Shown piece after piece: positions 1 to 5,958 of a DNA stretch of 8,893 nt. The notes below the pieces were generated by a model. The model was not told the DNA's origin. It saw only the letters and a list, made by a program, of their open reading frames with translations, and did not search any database. Each line of letters starts with the position of its first letter. Within the stretch, counting starts at the first letter, position 1. A program made the position numbers and the translations under genes. Source of the stretch: Actinomycetota bacterium (lineage in GTDB: Bacteria; Actinomycetota; Actinomycetes; S36-B12; CAIYMF01); NCBI GenBank assembly GCA_009699025.1, contig WLOZ01000057.1, positions 1 to 8,893 of the forward strand. The letters are read 5' to 3'.

Positions 1-422
1 ACGTGATTGCGATGTCCGCGGGTGTCGAAGTCGGGGTGACTCAGTGCAAGCAGATGGTCGGCAAAGAATCGGAAGTTCATCGCCACGCGCGGCATGACTC
101 CCCGGCGGTGCGAGCGCAGCAGCGATCCGTTGTCGGCGGTTTCGACCTGAGCGAGTTCCTCAAGTCGGGCTTCAACACCGTCGGCGATGCGATGCAGAAT
201 CACTGAGCGGTCGGCCGGCGATGTTGCAGCCCATGTCGGGAAGGCAGCGGCTGCTGCTGTCACGGCCGCGTCGGCCTCGGCGGCTCCCCCGCGCGCGACG
301 TGTGCGATAACCGTGCCGTCGAGTGGTGAGATGTCCACGAAGGTGGTGTCACTGCCCACGCGGGCGCCACCGATCCAGTGACGGGTGTCGATGGCAACGC
401 CAGCGACCTCTGCGGTGGACAC
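1..422 (-). CDS. Aldehyde dehydrogenase, N-terminal part (runs off left edge)
   Basis: Reading the minus strand from a GTG at 422 gives 140 open codons to the window edge. The product looks like the N-terminus of an NAD(P)-dependent aldehyde dehydrogenase: the opening HWIGGARVGSD, then DISPLDGTVIAHVARGGAAE, then AAAAAFPTWAATSPADRS, then ILHRIADGVEARLEELAQVE and TADNGS. These match the family's N-terminal strand, the 'NPATGEVIA.V..G...D' segment and the 'RIADLIE...ELA..ET.DNG' helix. The closest-looking relatives are the (carboxymethyl-)hydroxymuconate-semialdehyde and PuuC-type enzymes. The start is supported by GAGGG about 8 nt upstream and by the absence of an earlier in-frame start nearby. 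The cofactor loop and catalytic Cys lie outside the window, so activity cannot be judged. It is divergent from the C26 amidotransferase, with a shared operator between them. In a gamma-glutamylation pathway its job would be oxidation of a gamma-glutamyl-aminoaldehyde or a released aldehyde; that role is inferred. Confidence 0.85.
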   Translation of the reverse strand, partial: MSTAEVAGVAIDTRHWIGGARVGSDTTFVDISPLDGTVIAHVARGGAAEADAAVTAAAAAFPTWAATSPADRSVILHRIADGVEARLEELAQVETADNGSLLRSHRRGVMPRVAMNFRFFADHLLALSHPDFDTRGHRNH

Positions 423-455
423 GCGCGAATCCCTCGCTCTCGAGAAGGGGTGAAC

Positions 456-461
456 TACAAT
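456..461 (+). promoter_or_regulatory. Candidate -10 box of the C26 amidotransferase gene
   Basis: TACAAT directly precedes the operator, which would place the transcription start within it. No good -35 is seen 16-18 bp upstream (around 433-438), so this promoter may be weak or need an activator. Confidence 0.35.
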
Positions 462-477
462 CGTTTGGAACCAAACG
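462..477. promoter_or_regulatory. Operator copy 1 (CGTTTGG-AA-CCAAACG), shared by two divergent genes
   Basis: This is a perfect inverted repeat with 7-bp arms and a 2-bp centre, in the 83-bp gap between the aldehyde dehydrogenase start (422) and the amidotransferase start (506). It abuts the plus-strand -10 candidate TACAAT (456-461) and overlaps the minus-strand -10 candidate (475-480), so a bound protein would cover both start regions. The same palindrome recurs at 4632-4647 and 6776-6791. The size and symmetry suit a MarR-family dimer; the MarR gene at 3996-4568 is the natural candidate, by inference. Confidence 0.8.
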
Positions 478-503
478 TTATGTCCTGCCCGAAGGGGAGT
501 CAA
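475..503 (-). promoter_or_regulatory. Predicted promoter of the aldehyde dehydrogenase
   Basis: On the minus strand, TTGACT (498-503) is followed after exactly 17 bp by TAACGT (475-480), a good -35 with a weaker -10. Transcription would start inside the operator at 462-477. The -35 lies over the ribosome-binding site of the opposite gene. Confidence 0.5.
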
Positions 504-505
504 GC

Positions 506-1210
506 GTGCCCAAGCGCCCGCTCATCGCCATCCCAGGCCGATTCGCCGCGCAAACCTCGGCACTGCGATACGGGGCCGTCGTGACTGCGCGGGCACTGAG
601 CGCCGCGGTGCTGCGTGCGGGGGGCGAGCCGGTCACCGTGCACCCGTGGGCGCCCGACGGAGTGGTGTCGGCTAATGAAGTGGCCGAGCGGCTGGCCTTC
701 GCCGATGGGGTGCTGTTGCCAGGCGGTGGCGACCTCGACCCGCGCTCGTACGGCGCCGAGATTGAGAGCGAGCACGTGTACGACGTCGACGTCGAGCAGG
801 ATGCCTTCGACCTCGCAGTTGCTCGCTCGACCCTCGACTCAGGAACGCCACTGCTGGCGATCTGTCGGGGCCTGCACGTTGTTACCGTCGCGCGCGGTGG
901 CACCCTCGAGCAACACATGAATTCACCGCACCGGCACCTGCAGCACACCGTGACGATCGAGCCTGGCACTCGACTGGCGACCACCATGGGCACGTCGGTC
1001 GTCGCAAGTTGCTACCACCACCAGCGCGTCGATCGCGTCGGTGACGGCATGACGATCATTGCTCGAGCCGACGATGGCACTGTTGAAGGCATCGACATTC
1101 CCGATTCGCGCGGGTTGTTTCTGGCAGTGCAGTGGCATCCCGAGGACACCGCCGCTAACGACCCGTCGCAGCAAGCGCTCTTCGATGCACTGGTCGCCGC
1201 GGCTCGATGA
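506..1210 (+). CDS. PuuD-like peptidase C26 / class I glutamine amidotransferase (gamma-glutamyl amide hydrolase)
   Basis: The 234-residue product is a complete single-domain class I amidotransferase of the C26 family, which contains E. coli PuuD (gamma-glutamyl-GABA hydrolase). Visible motifs are the N-terminal strand PLIAIPGR (residues 5-12), the oxyanion region LLPGGGDLDPRSYG (70-83), the nucleophile motif LAICRGLHVV with Cys120, GGTLEQH (131-137), and the C-terminal AVQWHPE with His211 and Glu213. The Cys-His-Glu triad is therefore intact; the Gln that usually follows CRGx is His124. The GTG start is chosen because GAAGGGGAG (491-499) lies 6 nt upstream; longer upstream extensions in this frame would cross the operator and promoter. 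It is divergent from the aldehyde dehydrogenase across a shared operator. The proposed role is hydrolysis of a gamma-glutamyl amide to recover glutamate; the substrate is not deducible. Confidence 0.88.
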   Translation: MPKRPLIAIPGRFAAQTSALRYGAVVTARALSAAVLRAGGEPVTVHPWAPDGVVSANEVAERLAFADGVLLPGGGDLDPRSYGAEIESEHVYDVDVEQDAFDLAVARSTLDSGTPLLAICRGLHVVTVARGGTLEQHMNSPHRHLQHTVTIEPGTRLATTMGTSVVASCYHHQRVDRVGDGMTIIARADDGTVEGIDIPDSRGLFLAVQWHPEDTAANDPSQQALFDALVAAAR

Positions 1211-1243
1211 ATTGCCCACGCTTGAGTTCGGGTGCGGCCAGGG

Positions 1244-2119
1244 TCACGGTCTCTGACGCGGCAGCCGGGTCAGCAGGCTGGAGGTGTCCCAGCGACTCCC
1301 TCCCGCTGCGACAACCTCGGCGTAGAACTGGTCAACCAGCGCGGTGACGGGCAGCGCTGCGCGGGCATCCTTGGCCTCGGCCAGACAGATGGCAAGGTCC
1401 TTGCGCATGTGCTCGACCGCGAAGCCGAACTCGAATTCGTCACGGTTCATGGTCTGGTGCCGGTTCGCCATCTGCCATGACCCCGCTGCGCCGGCGCTGA
1501 TCGCCTCGAACACTGCCTCGACGTCCTGCCCGGTGCGCTGGGCGAAGGCAACCCCCTCTGACAGCGCCTGCACCAGGCCCGCGATGCAGATCTGGTTGAC
1601 CATCTTCGCCAGTTGCCCTGCCCCAACGTCACCGAGTCGGCGCCGCTTCGCGCTATAGGTCTCCAGCACCGGCTCCACTCGATCGAGGTGCTCCTGGGCA
1701 CCCCCGATCATTACCGTCAGAGTTCCGCCGACCGCCCCGGCCTGCCCGCCCGATACCGGTGCGTCGAGGAAGCCGACGCCACGATCAGCGCAGGCCTGGG
1801 CCATCTCCCGAGCCGCGTGGGCGGAGGTCGTGGAGTGGTCAACGACGATCGTTCCGGAGGCCGCTGTAAGCAGCACCCCATCGTCGCCGACCAGCACCTC
1901 GCGGATGGCCCGGTCGTCCGACACGCACATCAGAACGACGTCCGACAGACGAGCAGCCTCAGCGGGAGTTGCCGCTACGACCACGCCCGACCGACCCGCC
2001 GACCATTCCTCCGCTCGGCTCTGGGACCGGTTCCACACGACGAGGCTGTGACCCGCGTCGAGGACGTGCCCCGCCATCGCGCCGCCCATGACACCCAGCC
2101 CGAGAAACGAAACCCTCAT
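1244..2119 (-). CDS. 3-hydroxyisobutyrate dehydrogenase-family (beta-hydroxyacid) NAD(P)-dependent dehydrogenase
   Basis: The 291-residue product has the full length and motif order of the beta-hydroxyacid dehydrogenase family. It shows the Rossmann motif GLGVMGGAM (7-15), the substrate-binding DAPVSGG (119-125), the catalytic segment GAGQLAKMVNQ with Lys172, and HMRKDL (237-242), which lines the active site in relatives. These enzymes oxidise beta-hydroxy acids to semialdehydes with NAD(P)+, or run in reverse (3-hydroxyisobutyrate, tartronate semialdehyde, gamma-hydroxybutyrate members). Family motifs do not settle the substrate. The ATG start has GGAGGGAG about 7 nt upstream. The gene ends 33 bp from the convergent amidotransferase. 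Its start overlaps the stop of the small HepT-like remnant (ATGA), so it may be co-transcribed with the XRE/nucleotidyltransferase gene. It may belong to the catabolic cluster or be a bystander. Confidence 0.88.
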   Translation of the reverse strand: MRVSFLGLGVMGGAMAGHVLDAGHSLVVWNRSQSRAEEWSAGRSGVVVAATPAEAARLSDVVLMCVSDDRAIREVLVGDDGVLLTAASGTIVVDHSTTSAHAAREMAQACADRGVGFLDAPVSGGQAGAVGGTLTVMIGGAQEHLDRVEPVLETYSAKRRRLGDVGAGQLAKMVNQICIAGLVQALSEGVAFAQRTGQDVEAVFEAISAGAAGSWQMANRHQTMNRDEFEFGFAVEHMRKDLAICLAEAKDARAALPVTALVDQFYAEVVAAGGSRWDTSSLLTRLPRQRP

Positions 2120-2244
2120 GACCGATCTCCCTCCGCCACTATCCGATTGCTGAGCTGGCCGATTTTCTTCACCGCATCGGCGTTCCGGGCCTTGCGGATG
2201 CAGTCAACGATGTCGCGAAGCCGGTCCGAGGGGTCGCGGCTCAC
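2116..2244 (-). pseudogene. Truncated HepT/DUF86-like HEPN remnant (42 codons)
   Basis: A GTG at 2244 overlaps the stop of the XRE/nucleotidyltransferase gene as GTGA and opens 42 codons that end in a TGA overlapping the ATG of the dehydrogenase. The first ~20 residues, SRDPSDRLRDIVDCIRKA, match the typical opening of DUF86/HepT proteins (MSRDP..RL.DILEAI...). Intact members are about 110 residues and carry the HEPN R-x4-6-H active site near the C-terminus, which is absent here. The last 20 residues do not resemble the family clearly. I read it as the 5' stump of the HepT gene left by a deletion, still translationally coupled on both sides. It could be a genuine small ORF; whether it is translated is unknown. 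Confidence 0.55.
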
Positions 2245-2741
2245 AGTGGTACCGCGTCGGCTTCGGCCACGGCACGCAGGTCCTCGCGCAGCAGCGCCAG
2301 GGTGGCCACGTCGACGTCGCGACCGAGGAGGTCACGCATTTCGGCACGGAAGCCGGCGAGCGGGCCGAGTCCGTAGCGCTCGGCGTCGAAGTCGACCAGC
2401 AGGTCGACGTCGGAGTCGGGTCGGGAGTCTCCGCGGGCAGCTGAACCGAAGACGCGCACATTGCGGATGCCGTACCCCGCTGCAGATTTGCGGATCTCGG
2501 CCTGTCGAGCGCGCACCTCGGCGAGAACGACGCCGCCGGCCGCGGGAGCTGTGTGCAGAACCGCAGTGAGGCTGAACCCGGCCGCCCGGACAATCTTGTC
2601 TAGGGTCCGCACCGAAGGTGACTTCGCACCGGCCTCATAGGCGGCCAACGTCGGCTGGGACGTGCCAGCAGCGCGAGCGAGCGCGGCCTGGGTCATGGAC
2701 GCCCGTGCGCGCGCATCCCTGATAAGCGCCGCCGCATCCAC
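2241..2741 (-). CDS. XRE-family HTH fused to MntA-like minimal nucleotidyltransferase (toxin-antitoxin component)
   Basis: The 166-residue product has two domains. Residues 4-60 form an XRE helix-turn-helix (MTQAALARAAGTSQPTLAAYE, then KSPSVRTLDKIVRAAG). Residues 80-160 form a minimal nucleotidyltransferase with GSAARGDSRPDSDVDLLVDF (Gly99-Ser100, Asp111, Asp113) and a third acidic site near RDVDV (141-145). In MntA/HepT systems the nucleotidyltransferase AMPylates and neutralises the HEPN toxin; the HTH would add autoregulation. The next gene is the HepT remnant, overlapping by 4 bp, as expected for this pair. I chose the GTG at 2741: a consensus TATAAT ends 7 nt before it, and the 54 extra residues of a longer reading cross the promoter and look unstructured. 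With its toxin truncated, this may be an orphan antitoxin or repressor. Confidence 0.85.
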   Translation of the reverse strand: MDAAALIRDARARASMTQAALARAAGTSQPTLAAYEAGAKSPSVRTLDKIVRAAGFSLTAVLHTAPAAGGVVLAEVRARQAEIRKSAAGYGIRNVRVFGSAARGDSRPDSDVDLLVDFDAERYGLGPLAGFRAEMRDLLGRDVDVATLALLREDLRAVAEADAVPL

Positions 2742-2748
2742 GTCACGA

Positions 2749-2777
2749 ATTATATCTGTACGGATCTGCTCAGTCCA
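2749..2777 (-). promoter_or_regulatory. Promoter of the XRE/nucleotidyltransferase gene, probably leaderless
   Basis: On the minus strand TGGACT (2772-2777) and a perfect TATAAT (2749-2754) are separated by 17 bp. The GTG start at 2741 begins 7 nt after the -10, where transcription should start, so the mRNA would have no 5' leader. No Shine-Dalgarno sequence is present. Confidence 0.65.
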
Positions 2778-2826
2778 GAGGTTGAGACATGTCCAGCAAC
2801 GGCCCATCCCCGTGTGGCCATGTGAG

Positions 2827-3126
2827 TCATCCAGTTCTTGCGACGTACTCCTCAAGGGCCTGGCGCGCGAGGGCGGAGACAGTGACTCCCTGACGTTGCG
2901 CAAGGGCCGCTACTTCCTCGCGAAATTCCGAGGAGATGCGGAAACCGACGTGGGGGGAAGCGAAGTTGTCGCCCGACAGTGAAGGTCGACCTTTGCGTGG
3001 AAATGAGATGTCAACGCGACCAAGACCGACGGCATCGTCGACTTCGGCGACAATGCGATCTACTTCACGATCAGTCAAGACCGTTCCGCCTTCGGTGACT
3101 TTCGGTTTGTGAGGCTTTCGCGTCAT
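2827..3126 (-). CDS. Ribbon-helix-helix (CopG/Arc-like) DNA-binding protein
   Basis: The 99-residue product has a C-terminal ribbon-helix-helix fold: the strand HVGFRISSEF (59-68), helix REEVAALAQRQG (69-80), the turn VTVSA, and helix LARQALEEYVA (86-96). The N-terminal half (LTDREVDRIVAEVDDAVG, then RKGRPSLSG) is polar and resembles antitoxin-type regulators with a leading interaction segment. No toxin gene is adjacent: downstream in the same direction, after an 85-bp gap, comes the XRE/nucleotidyltransferase gene with its own promoter. It could be an orphan antitoxin or an autoregulator. The ATG start fits a leaderless transcript. Target and partner are unknown. Confidence 0.75.
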   Translation of the reverse strand: MTRKPHKPKVTEGGTVLTDREVDRIVAEVDDAVGLGRVDISFPRKGRPSLSGDNFASPHVGFRISSEFREEVAALAQRQGVTVSALARQALEEYVARTG

Positions 3127-3132
3127 CGCTTC

Positions 3133-3161
3133 ACTATTGTGTAACAGAAATCAGACGTCAA
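3133..3161 (-). promoter_or_regulatory. Promoter of the ribbon-helix-helix gene, probably leaderless
   Basis: On the minus strand TTGACG (3156-3161) is followed by a 17-bp spacer and AATAGT (3133-3138). The ATG at 3126 begins 7 nt after the -10, so the transcript would start at or next to the start codon. This matches the arrangement of the neighbouring gene. Confidence 0.6.
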
Positions 3162-3266
3162 GCGGCGCCTCGCTGGCGCAGTGCGACGGTCGTGCGTGTC
3201 ACACCCGGGGTGGATAATTCCGCTGTCGGTGAGAGCGTGCGGGTCATCGCGTCGAGGGGGTCATGC

Positions 3267-3971
3267 ATGAGCGAGGCGGTCGCGATCGCCGGGCCGGTGG
3301 TGTTCTTCACCGGGGCCGGCATGTCTGTCAGCGCCGGCCTGCCCACCTACCGCGGGGCCGGCGGGCTCTACACCAACTCCGACCTTGAGCCCCCTCACGC
3401 CGGCGACATCACCATCGAGCGGCTCCCTGGGCTGTGGCAGCGCTTCCGCGGCCGGCTCGAGGCCGGTGTCGAGCTCGAGCCCACCCCCGCGCACCGGGCC
3501 ATCGCGGCGTTCGAGTCCTCCCTGGAAGTGGCGGTGGTCACCCAGAACGTCGACGGCCTGCACCGGCGTGCCGGCAGCTCGCGTGTGATGGAGTTGCACG
3601 GCACCCTGGCCGAAGTGCGCTGCCTCGACGCGGGACACATCAGCCCGGTGCGCGGCATCCAGTGGGGGCCCGACGGCGTGCCGCTGTGCCCCGAGTGCAA
3701 AGCCTGGACGCGCCCCGCGGTGGTGCTGTTCGGCGAGACGCTACCGCCCGATGCATGGCGCGACGCCACCCGGGCCATGTCGACCGCCCGCACGCTGGTA
3801 GCGGTAGGAACCTCCGCCGAGGTGTACCCGGCCGCAGGGCTGATCGCCTCCGGCGTTTGCCCTGCCGAGACGCGGCTGTGGGTCAACCCCGAGACGGAGC
3901 CGCCCTCGGGCGACTGGACCTGGCTACAAGGCCCGGCCGACGACATGCTCGCGCGGCTCGTGGCCGGCTAG
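3267..3971 (+). CDS. Sir2-family NAD-dependent protein deacylase (sirtuin)
   Basis: The 234-residue product carries the sirtuin signature set: [17 protein letters not shown] (14-30, NAD binding), TQNVDGLH (92-99), catalytic His111 in [17 protein letters not shown] (155-160) and [10 protein letters not shown] (181-190). Sirtuins remove acetyl or other acyl groups from lysines using NAD+. The zinc site looks altered: the second pair CPEC (141-144) is intact, but the first has only Cys119, followed by LDAGH, instead of C-x2-C. His124 might replace the missing ligand. The Tyr/Arg pair that marks class III desuccinylases is not evident; WQRFR occupies that region. The ATG start has GAGGGGG 6 nt upstream; an earlier in-frame start at 3192 would have no such site. 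It is divergent from the ribbon-helix-helix gene and convergent with the MarR gene (24-bp gap). Its link to the catabolic cluster is unclear. Confidence 0.88.
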   Translation: MSEAVAIAGPVVFFTGAGMSVSAGLPTYRGAGGLYTNSDLEPPHAGDITIERLPGLWQRFRGRLEAGVELEPTPAHRAIAAFESSLEVAVVTQNVDGLHRRAGSSRVMELHGTLAEVRCLDAGHISPVRGIQWGPDGVPLCPECKAWTRPAVVLFGETLPPDAWRDATRAMSTARTLVAVGTSAEVYPAAGLIASGVCPAETRLWVNPETEPPSGDWTWLQGPADDMLARLVAG

Positions 3972-3995
3972 ACGTTCTGTCGAAGCAGGTCACGG

Positions 3996-4568
3996 CTAGT
4001 CGTCGAGGCTGGCTACTGCCTTGCGCAAACCCCGTGTCAGCGTGGCCACCTCGTGATCGGTGAGCGCTGACATCAGGCGAGCTTCCTCGCCGTTGAACTC
4101 GGGGAACAGCGACGTCATCAGGCGCTTGCCCTTCGCGGTCAGCGACAGGAGAACTCGACGCGCATCATCGGGATGAGTGCGTCGCGTGAGGAATCCACGC
4201 CCTTCCAGAGTGCCCACCACCCCGGTGAGAGTTCCCTTCGAGATGCCCGCCTCGGTGGCGGCATGCCGAGTTTCGATATCGCCCCAGATCCACACGACCC
4301 AGAGCACGACCCAGCCTGTCCACGTGAGGTCGTGGGGGGCTAGCACCGTGCTCTCGAGGTGATTTCTGAAGGCATTGGCGGCGCGGTACACGTTTTGTAC
4401 GGCAGCCATCGAGTTCATGTCGAGTTCGAGGCTGGCAAGTCGCTCGGAGACAGCACCTTCGGTTTCGGCGAGGGTGTGGTGCCCGCCCGCAGCCGATTGA
4501 GCAGCCTTGCGCGCATAGCGGCCACTCGATGCTGTCATGCGCGCGAGCCTATCCCCCACCACGTGCAA
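3996..4568 (-). CDS. MarR-family transcriptional regulator, probable regulator of the local cluster
   Basis: The product (up to 190 residues) has a MarR winged helix-turn-helix. There is an N-terminal dimerisation helix (VQNVYRAANAFRNHLE, 57-72), LTWTGWVVLWVVW (81-93), the recognition region EAGISKGTLTGVVGTLEGRGFLTRR (106-130), the wing HPDDARRVLLSLTAKGKRL (132-150) and a C-terminal helix. MarR proteins bind palindromes as dimers, are usually released by small aromatic or lipophilic ligands, and often control a divergent neighbour. The gene is divergent from the P450 at 4661, with an operator palindrome between them. The same palindrome occurs before the other cluster promoters. The start is uncertain: TTG at 4568, GTG at 4562 (ACGAGG 6 nt upstream, the best ribosome-binding site) or ATG at 4538 are all in frame. 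The first ~45 residues are outside the conserved domain. Confidence 0.88.
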   Translation of the reverse strand: MHVVGDRLARMTASSGRYARKAAQSAAGGHHTLAETEGAVSERLASLELDMNSMAAVQNVYRAANAFRNHLESTVLAPHDLTWTGWVVLWVVWIWGDIETRHAATEAGISKGTLTGVVGTLEGRGFLTRRTHPDDARRVLLSLTAKGKRLMTSLFPEFNGEEARLMSALTDHEVATLTRGLRKAVASLDD

Positions 4569-4584
4569 CCTCGTGTTGAGTTGC

Positions 4585-4592
4585 TTCCAAAC
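4585..4592. promoter_or_regulatory. Possible operator half-site (TTCCAAAC)
   Basis: These eight bases equal the bottom-strand half of operator copy 1, read from its centre outward. They lie just upstream of the -35 of the P450 promoter and between the P450 and MarR start codons. No matching opposite half is present, so this may be an auxiliary weak site or chance. Confidence 0.25.
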
Positions 4593-4593
4593 C

Positions 4594-4622
4594 TTGCCTT
4601 CAATGGTTGACCCCTCTACAGT
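4594..4622 (+). promoter_or_regulatory. Predicted promoter of the first P450 gene
   Basis: TTGCCT (4594-4599) and TACAGT (4617-4622) are spaced by 17 bp. Transcription would start near 4629, immediately before the operator at 4632-4647, which suits repression by blocking initiation or early elongation. Confidence 0.55.
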
Positions 4623-4631
4623 GTCGCTAAC

Positions 4632-4647
4632 CGTTTGGACCCGAACG
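4632..4647. promoter_or_regulatory. Operator copy 2 (CGTTTGG-AC-CCGAACG), between MarR and P450 genes
   Basis: The arms are inverted repeats with one mismatch (G instead of A at 4643). It sits in the 92-bp gap between the divergent MarR and P450 genes, a few bases after the predicted P450 start site and 14 bp before its ATG. The position next to the regulator's own gene is the usual sign of an autoregulated MarR system. Confidence 0.75.
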
Positions 4648-4660
4648 ATTTGGGGAAATC

Positions 4661-5911
4661 ATGACTTCGGCGATTGACCTCACCGACCTCGACGCCTTCG
4701 AGCAGAACCGGGCATGGCCGCTCTTCGATGAGTTGCGCGAGAACGAGCCGCTGCACTGGAACCCGGAGAACTCGCCCAACCACGGGTTCTGGTCGGTCAC
4801 CCGTCACGCCGACATCGTTACCGTCACGCGCGACGAAGACTCTTTCTCGTCGGAGGTGGGCGGTGCCAACCTCGAGGAACTCGACGACGAGCAGATCGAC
4901 GTGCGCAAGTCGATGCTCGAGACCGACGGGGTGCGCCACTGGGCGCTGCGCCGGCTACTCCAGCACGAATTCACCCCGCGCGGCTTGGCCGGCTACGAGG
5001 TGTTCCTGCGTGGACTCACCCGCACCACGCTCGACCGCGCGCTCGCCCTGGGCGACTTCGACTTCGTGAAGGAGGTGAGCGCCGACTTTCCCATTCAGGT
5101 GCTGGCCCAGATGCTCGGCGTGCCCGAGGAGGACACGGGGCAGTTGATCGAGTGGGGCAACCGGATGGTGGGCAACACCGACCCCGACTACGCCGACGTG
5201 CTGGCCGACTCCGACGAGAGCGAGGAGTTTCGGCTGCTGCCGTTCCGCTCTCCCGCCGCGCTTGAGGTGTTTGAGTACGGGTTCGAGCTCGCCGCGAAGC
5301 GACGCGGCGGCGACGGCGGTGACTTGGTGAGCAAGTTGGTCAACCAGACGCCCGAGGACGGCGTGCCGATGACCGAGCGCGATTTCCGCAACTACTTTCT
5401 GCTGATCGTGATCGCGGGCAATGAGACCACCCGTCAGGCCATCTCGCACACCATGAAGGCGCTCATCGATAACCCCGACCAGCTGGCCTACCTGCAGGAC
5501 GATCCCGCGCGGATCGCGCCAGCGGTCGAGGAGTTTCTCCGTTGGGCATCGCCGGTGTACCACTTTCGCCGCACAGCAACGCGCGATGTCGAGCTACACG
5601 GGCGCACGATCAACCAGGGCGACAAGGTGGTCGCCTGGTTCGCCTCCGGCAATCGCGACCCGCGGGTGTTCGACGACCCCTACCGCTTCGACGTCACGCG
5701 TACCCGCGTCGACCACGTCACCTTCGGCAAGGGTGGTCCGCACTTCTGCCTCGGCAATCAATTGGCCCGCATGGAGATCAGGCTGATGTTCGAGGAGCTC
5801 ATTCCCCGCATTCCGAACGGCCTGAGGCTCACCGGCGACGTCAAGCCGGTGCGCAGCAACTTCATCAACGGAATCAAGAAGTTTCCGGTGTCAATCACGC
5901 CGGGGGACTGA
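4661..5911 (+). CDS. Cytochrome P450 monooxygenase (complete)
   Basis: The 416-residue product is a full-length soluble bacterial P450. It has the I-helix oxygen-activation motif AGNETT (252-257), the K-helix ExxR at Glu291-Arg294, and a heme-binding loop FGKGGPHFCLG with thiolate ligand Cys363, followed by NQLARMEIRLMFEEL. The tail NFINGIKKFPV and the loop form recall the CYP124/125/142 and linalool-hydroxylase groups, but the family cannot be fixed by eye. It lacks the usual DPP(E/D)H before the C-helix and has DGVRH instead, keeping His93 and Arg97. No signal peptide or membrane anchor is seen, so it is cytosolic and needs a ferredoxin and reductase, none of which is in view. ATG 4661 follows TTGGGGAA with a short 4-nt spacing. 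It is clearly paralogous to the P450 at 8235. Substrate unknown; oxidation of an amine or gamma-glutamyl amide is inferred from context. Confidence 0.95.
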   Translation: MTSAIDLTDLDAFEQNRAWPLFDELRENEPLHWNPENSPNHGFWSVTRHADIVTVTRDEDSFSSEVGGANLEELDDEQIDVRKSMLETDGVRHWALRRLLQHEFTPRGLAGYEVFLRGLTRTTLDRALALGDFDFVKEVSADFPIQVLAQMLGVPEEDTGQLIEWGNRMVGNTDPDYADVLADSDESEEFRLLPFRSPAALEVFEYGFELAAKRRGGDGGDLVSKLVNQTPEDGVPMTERDFRNYFLLIVIAGNETTRQAISHTMKALIDNPDQLAYLQDDPARIAPAVEEFLRWASPVYHFRRTATRDVELHGRTINQGDKVVAWFASGNRDPRVFDDPYRFDVTRTRVDHVTFGKGGPHFCLGNQLARMEIRLMFEELIPRIPNGLRLTGDVKPVRSNFINGIKKFPVSITPGD

Positions 5912-5913
5912 TT

Positions 5914-5932
5914 GGCGGGCGAGATATCCGCC
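5914..5932. terminator. Weak hairpin between convergent genes
   Basis: GGCGG (5914-5918) and CCGCC (5928-5932) can form a 5-bp stem with a 9-nt loop in the 47-bp gap between the P450 stop and the end of the convergent amidotransferase gene. No T-tract follows on either strand, so any terminator role is a guess from position. Confidence 0.2.
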
Positions 5933-5958
5933 TCAGTTGTCGAGCACCGCGACAGGAA

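Noticed and set aside
323..505. N-terminal extension of the C26 amidotransferase to an ATG at 323
   Set aside because: It would run antisense through the aldehyde dehydrogenase start and through the operator and promoters; the GTG at 506 has a strong ribosome-binding site and starts right at the conserved first strand.
1211..1243. Terminator between the convergent amidotransferase and dehydrogenase genes
   Set aside because: The 33-bp gap contains no inverted repeat or T-tract that I can see.
1613..2569. Long plus-strand open frame (318 codons) opposite the dehydrogenase and nucleotidyltransferase genes
   Set aside because: It is antisense to two genes with clear family motifs, its translation is rich in Arg/Pro/His with no recognisable domain, and it spans their junction. 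It is a high-GC shadow frame.
3165..3179. Short hairpin GCGCC-TCGCT-GGCGC upstream of the sirtuin and ribbon-helix-helix genes
   Set aside because: The stem is only 5 bp in GC-rich DNA with no T-tract and does not overlap a start site in a telling way; likely chance.
3213..3218. GATAAT as a -10 box for the sirtuin gene
   Set aside because: The hexamer is good but no credible -35 lies 16-18 bp upstream, so I did not list it as a promoter.
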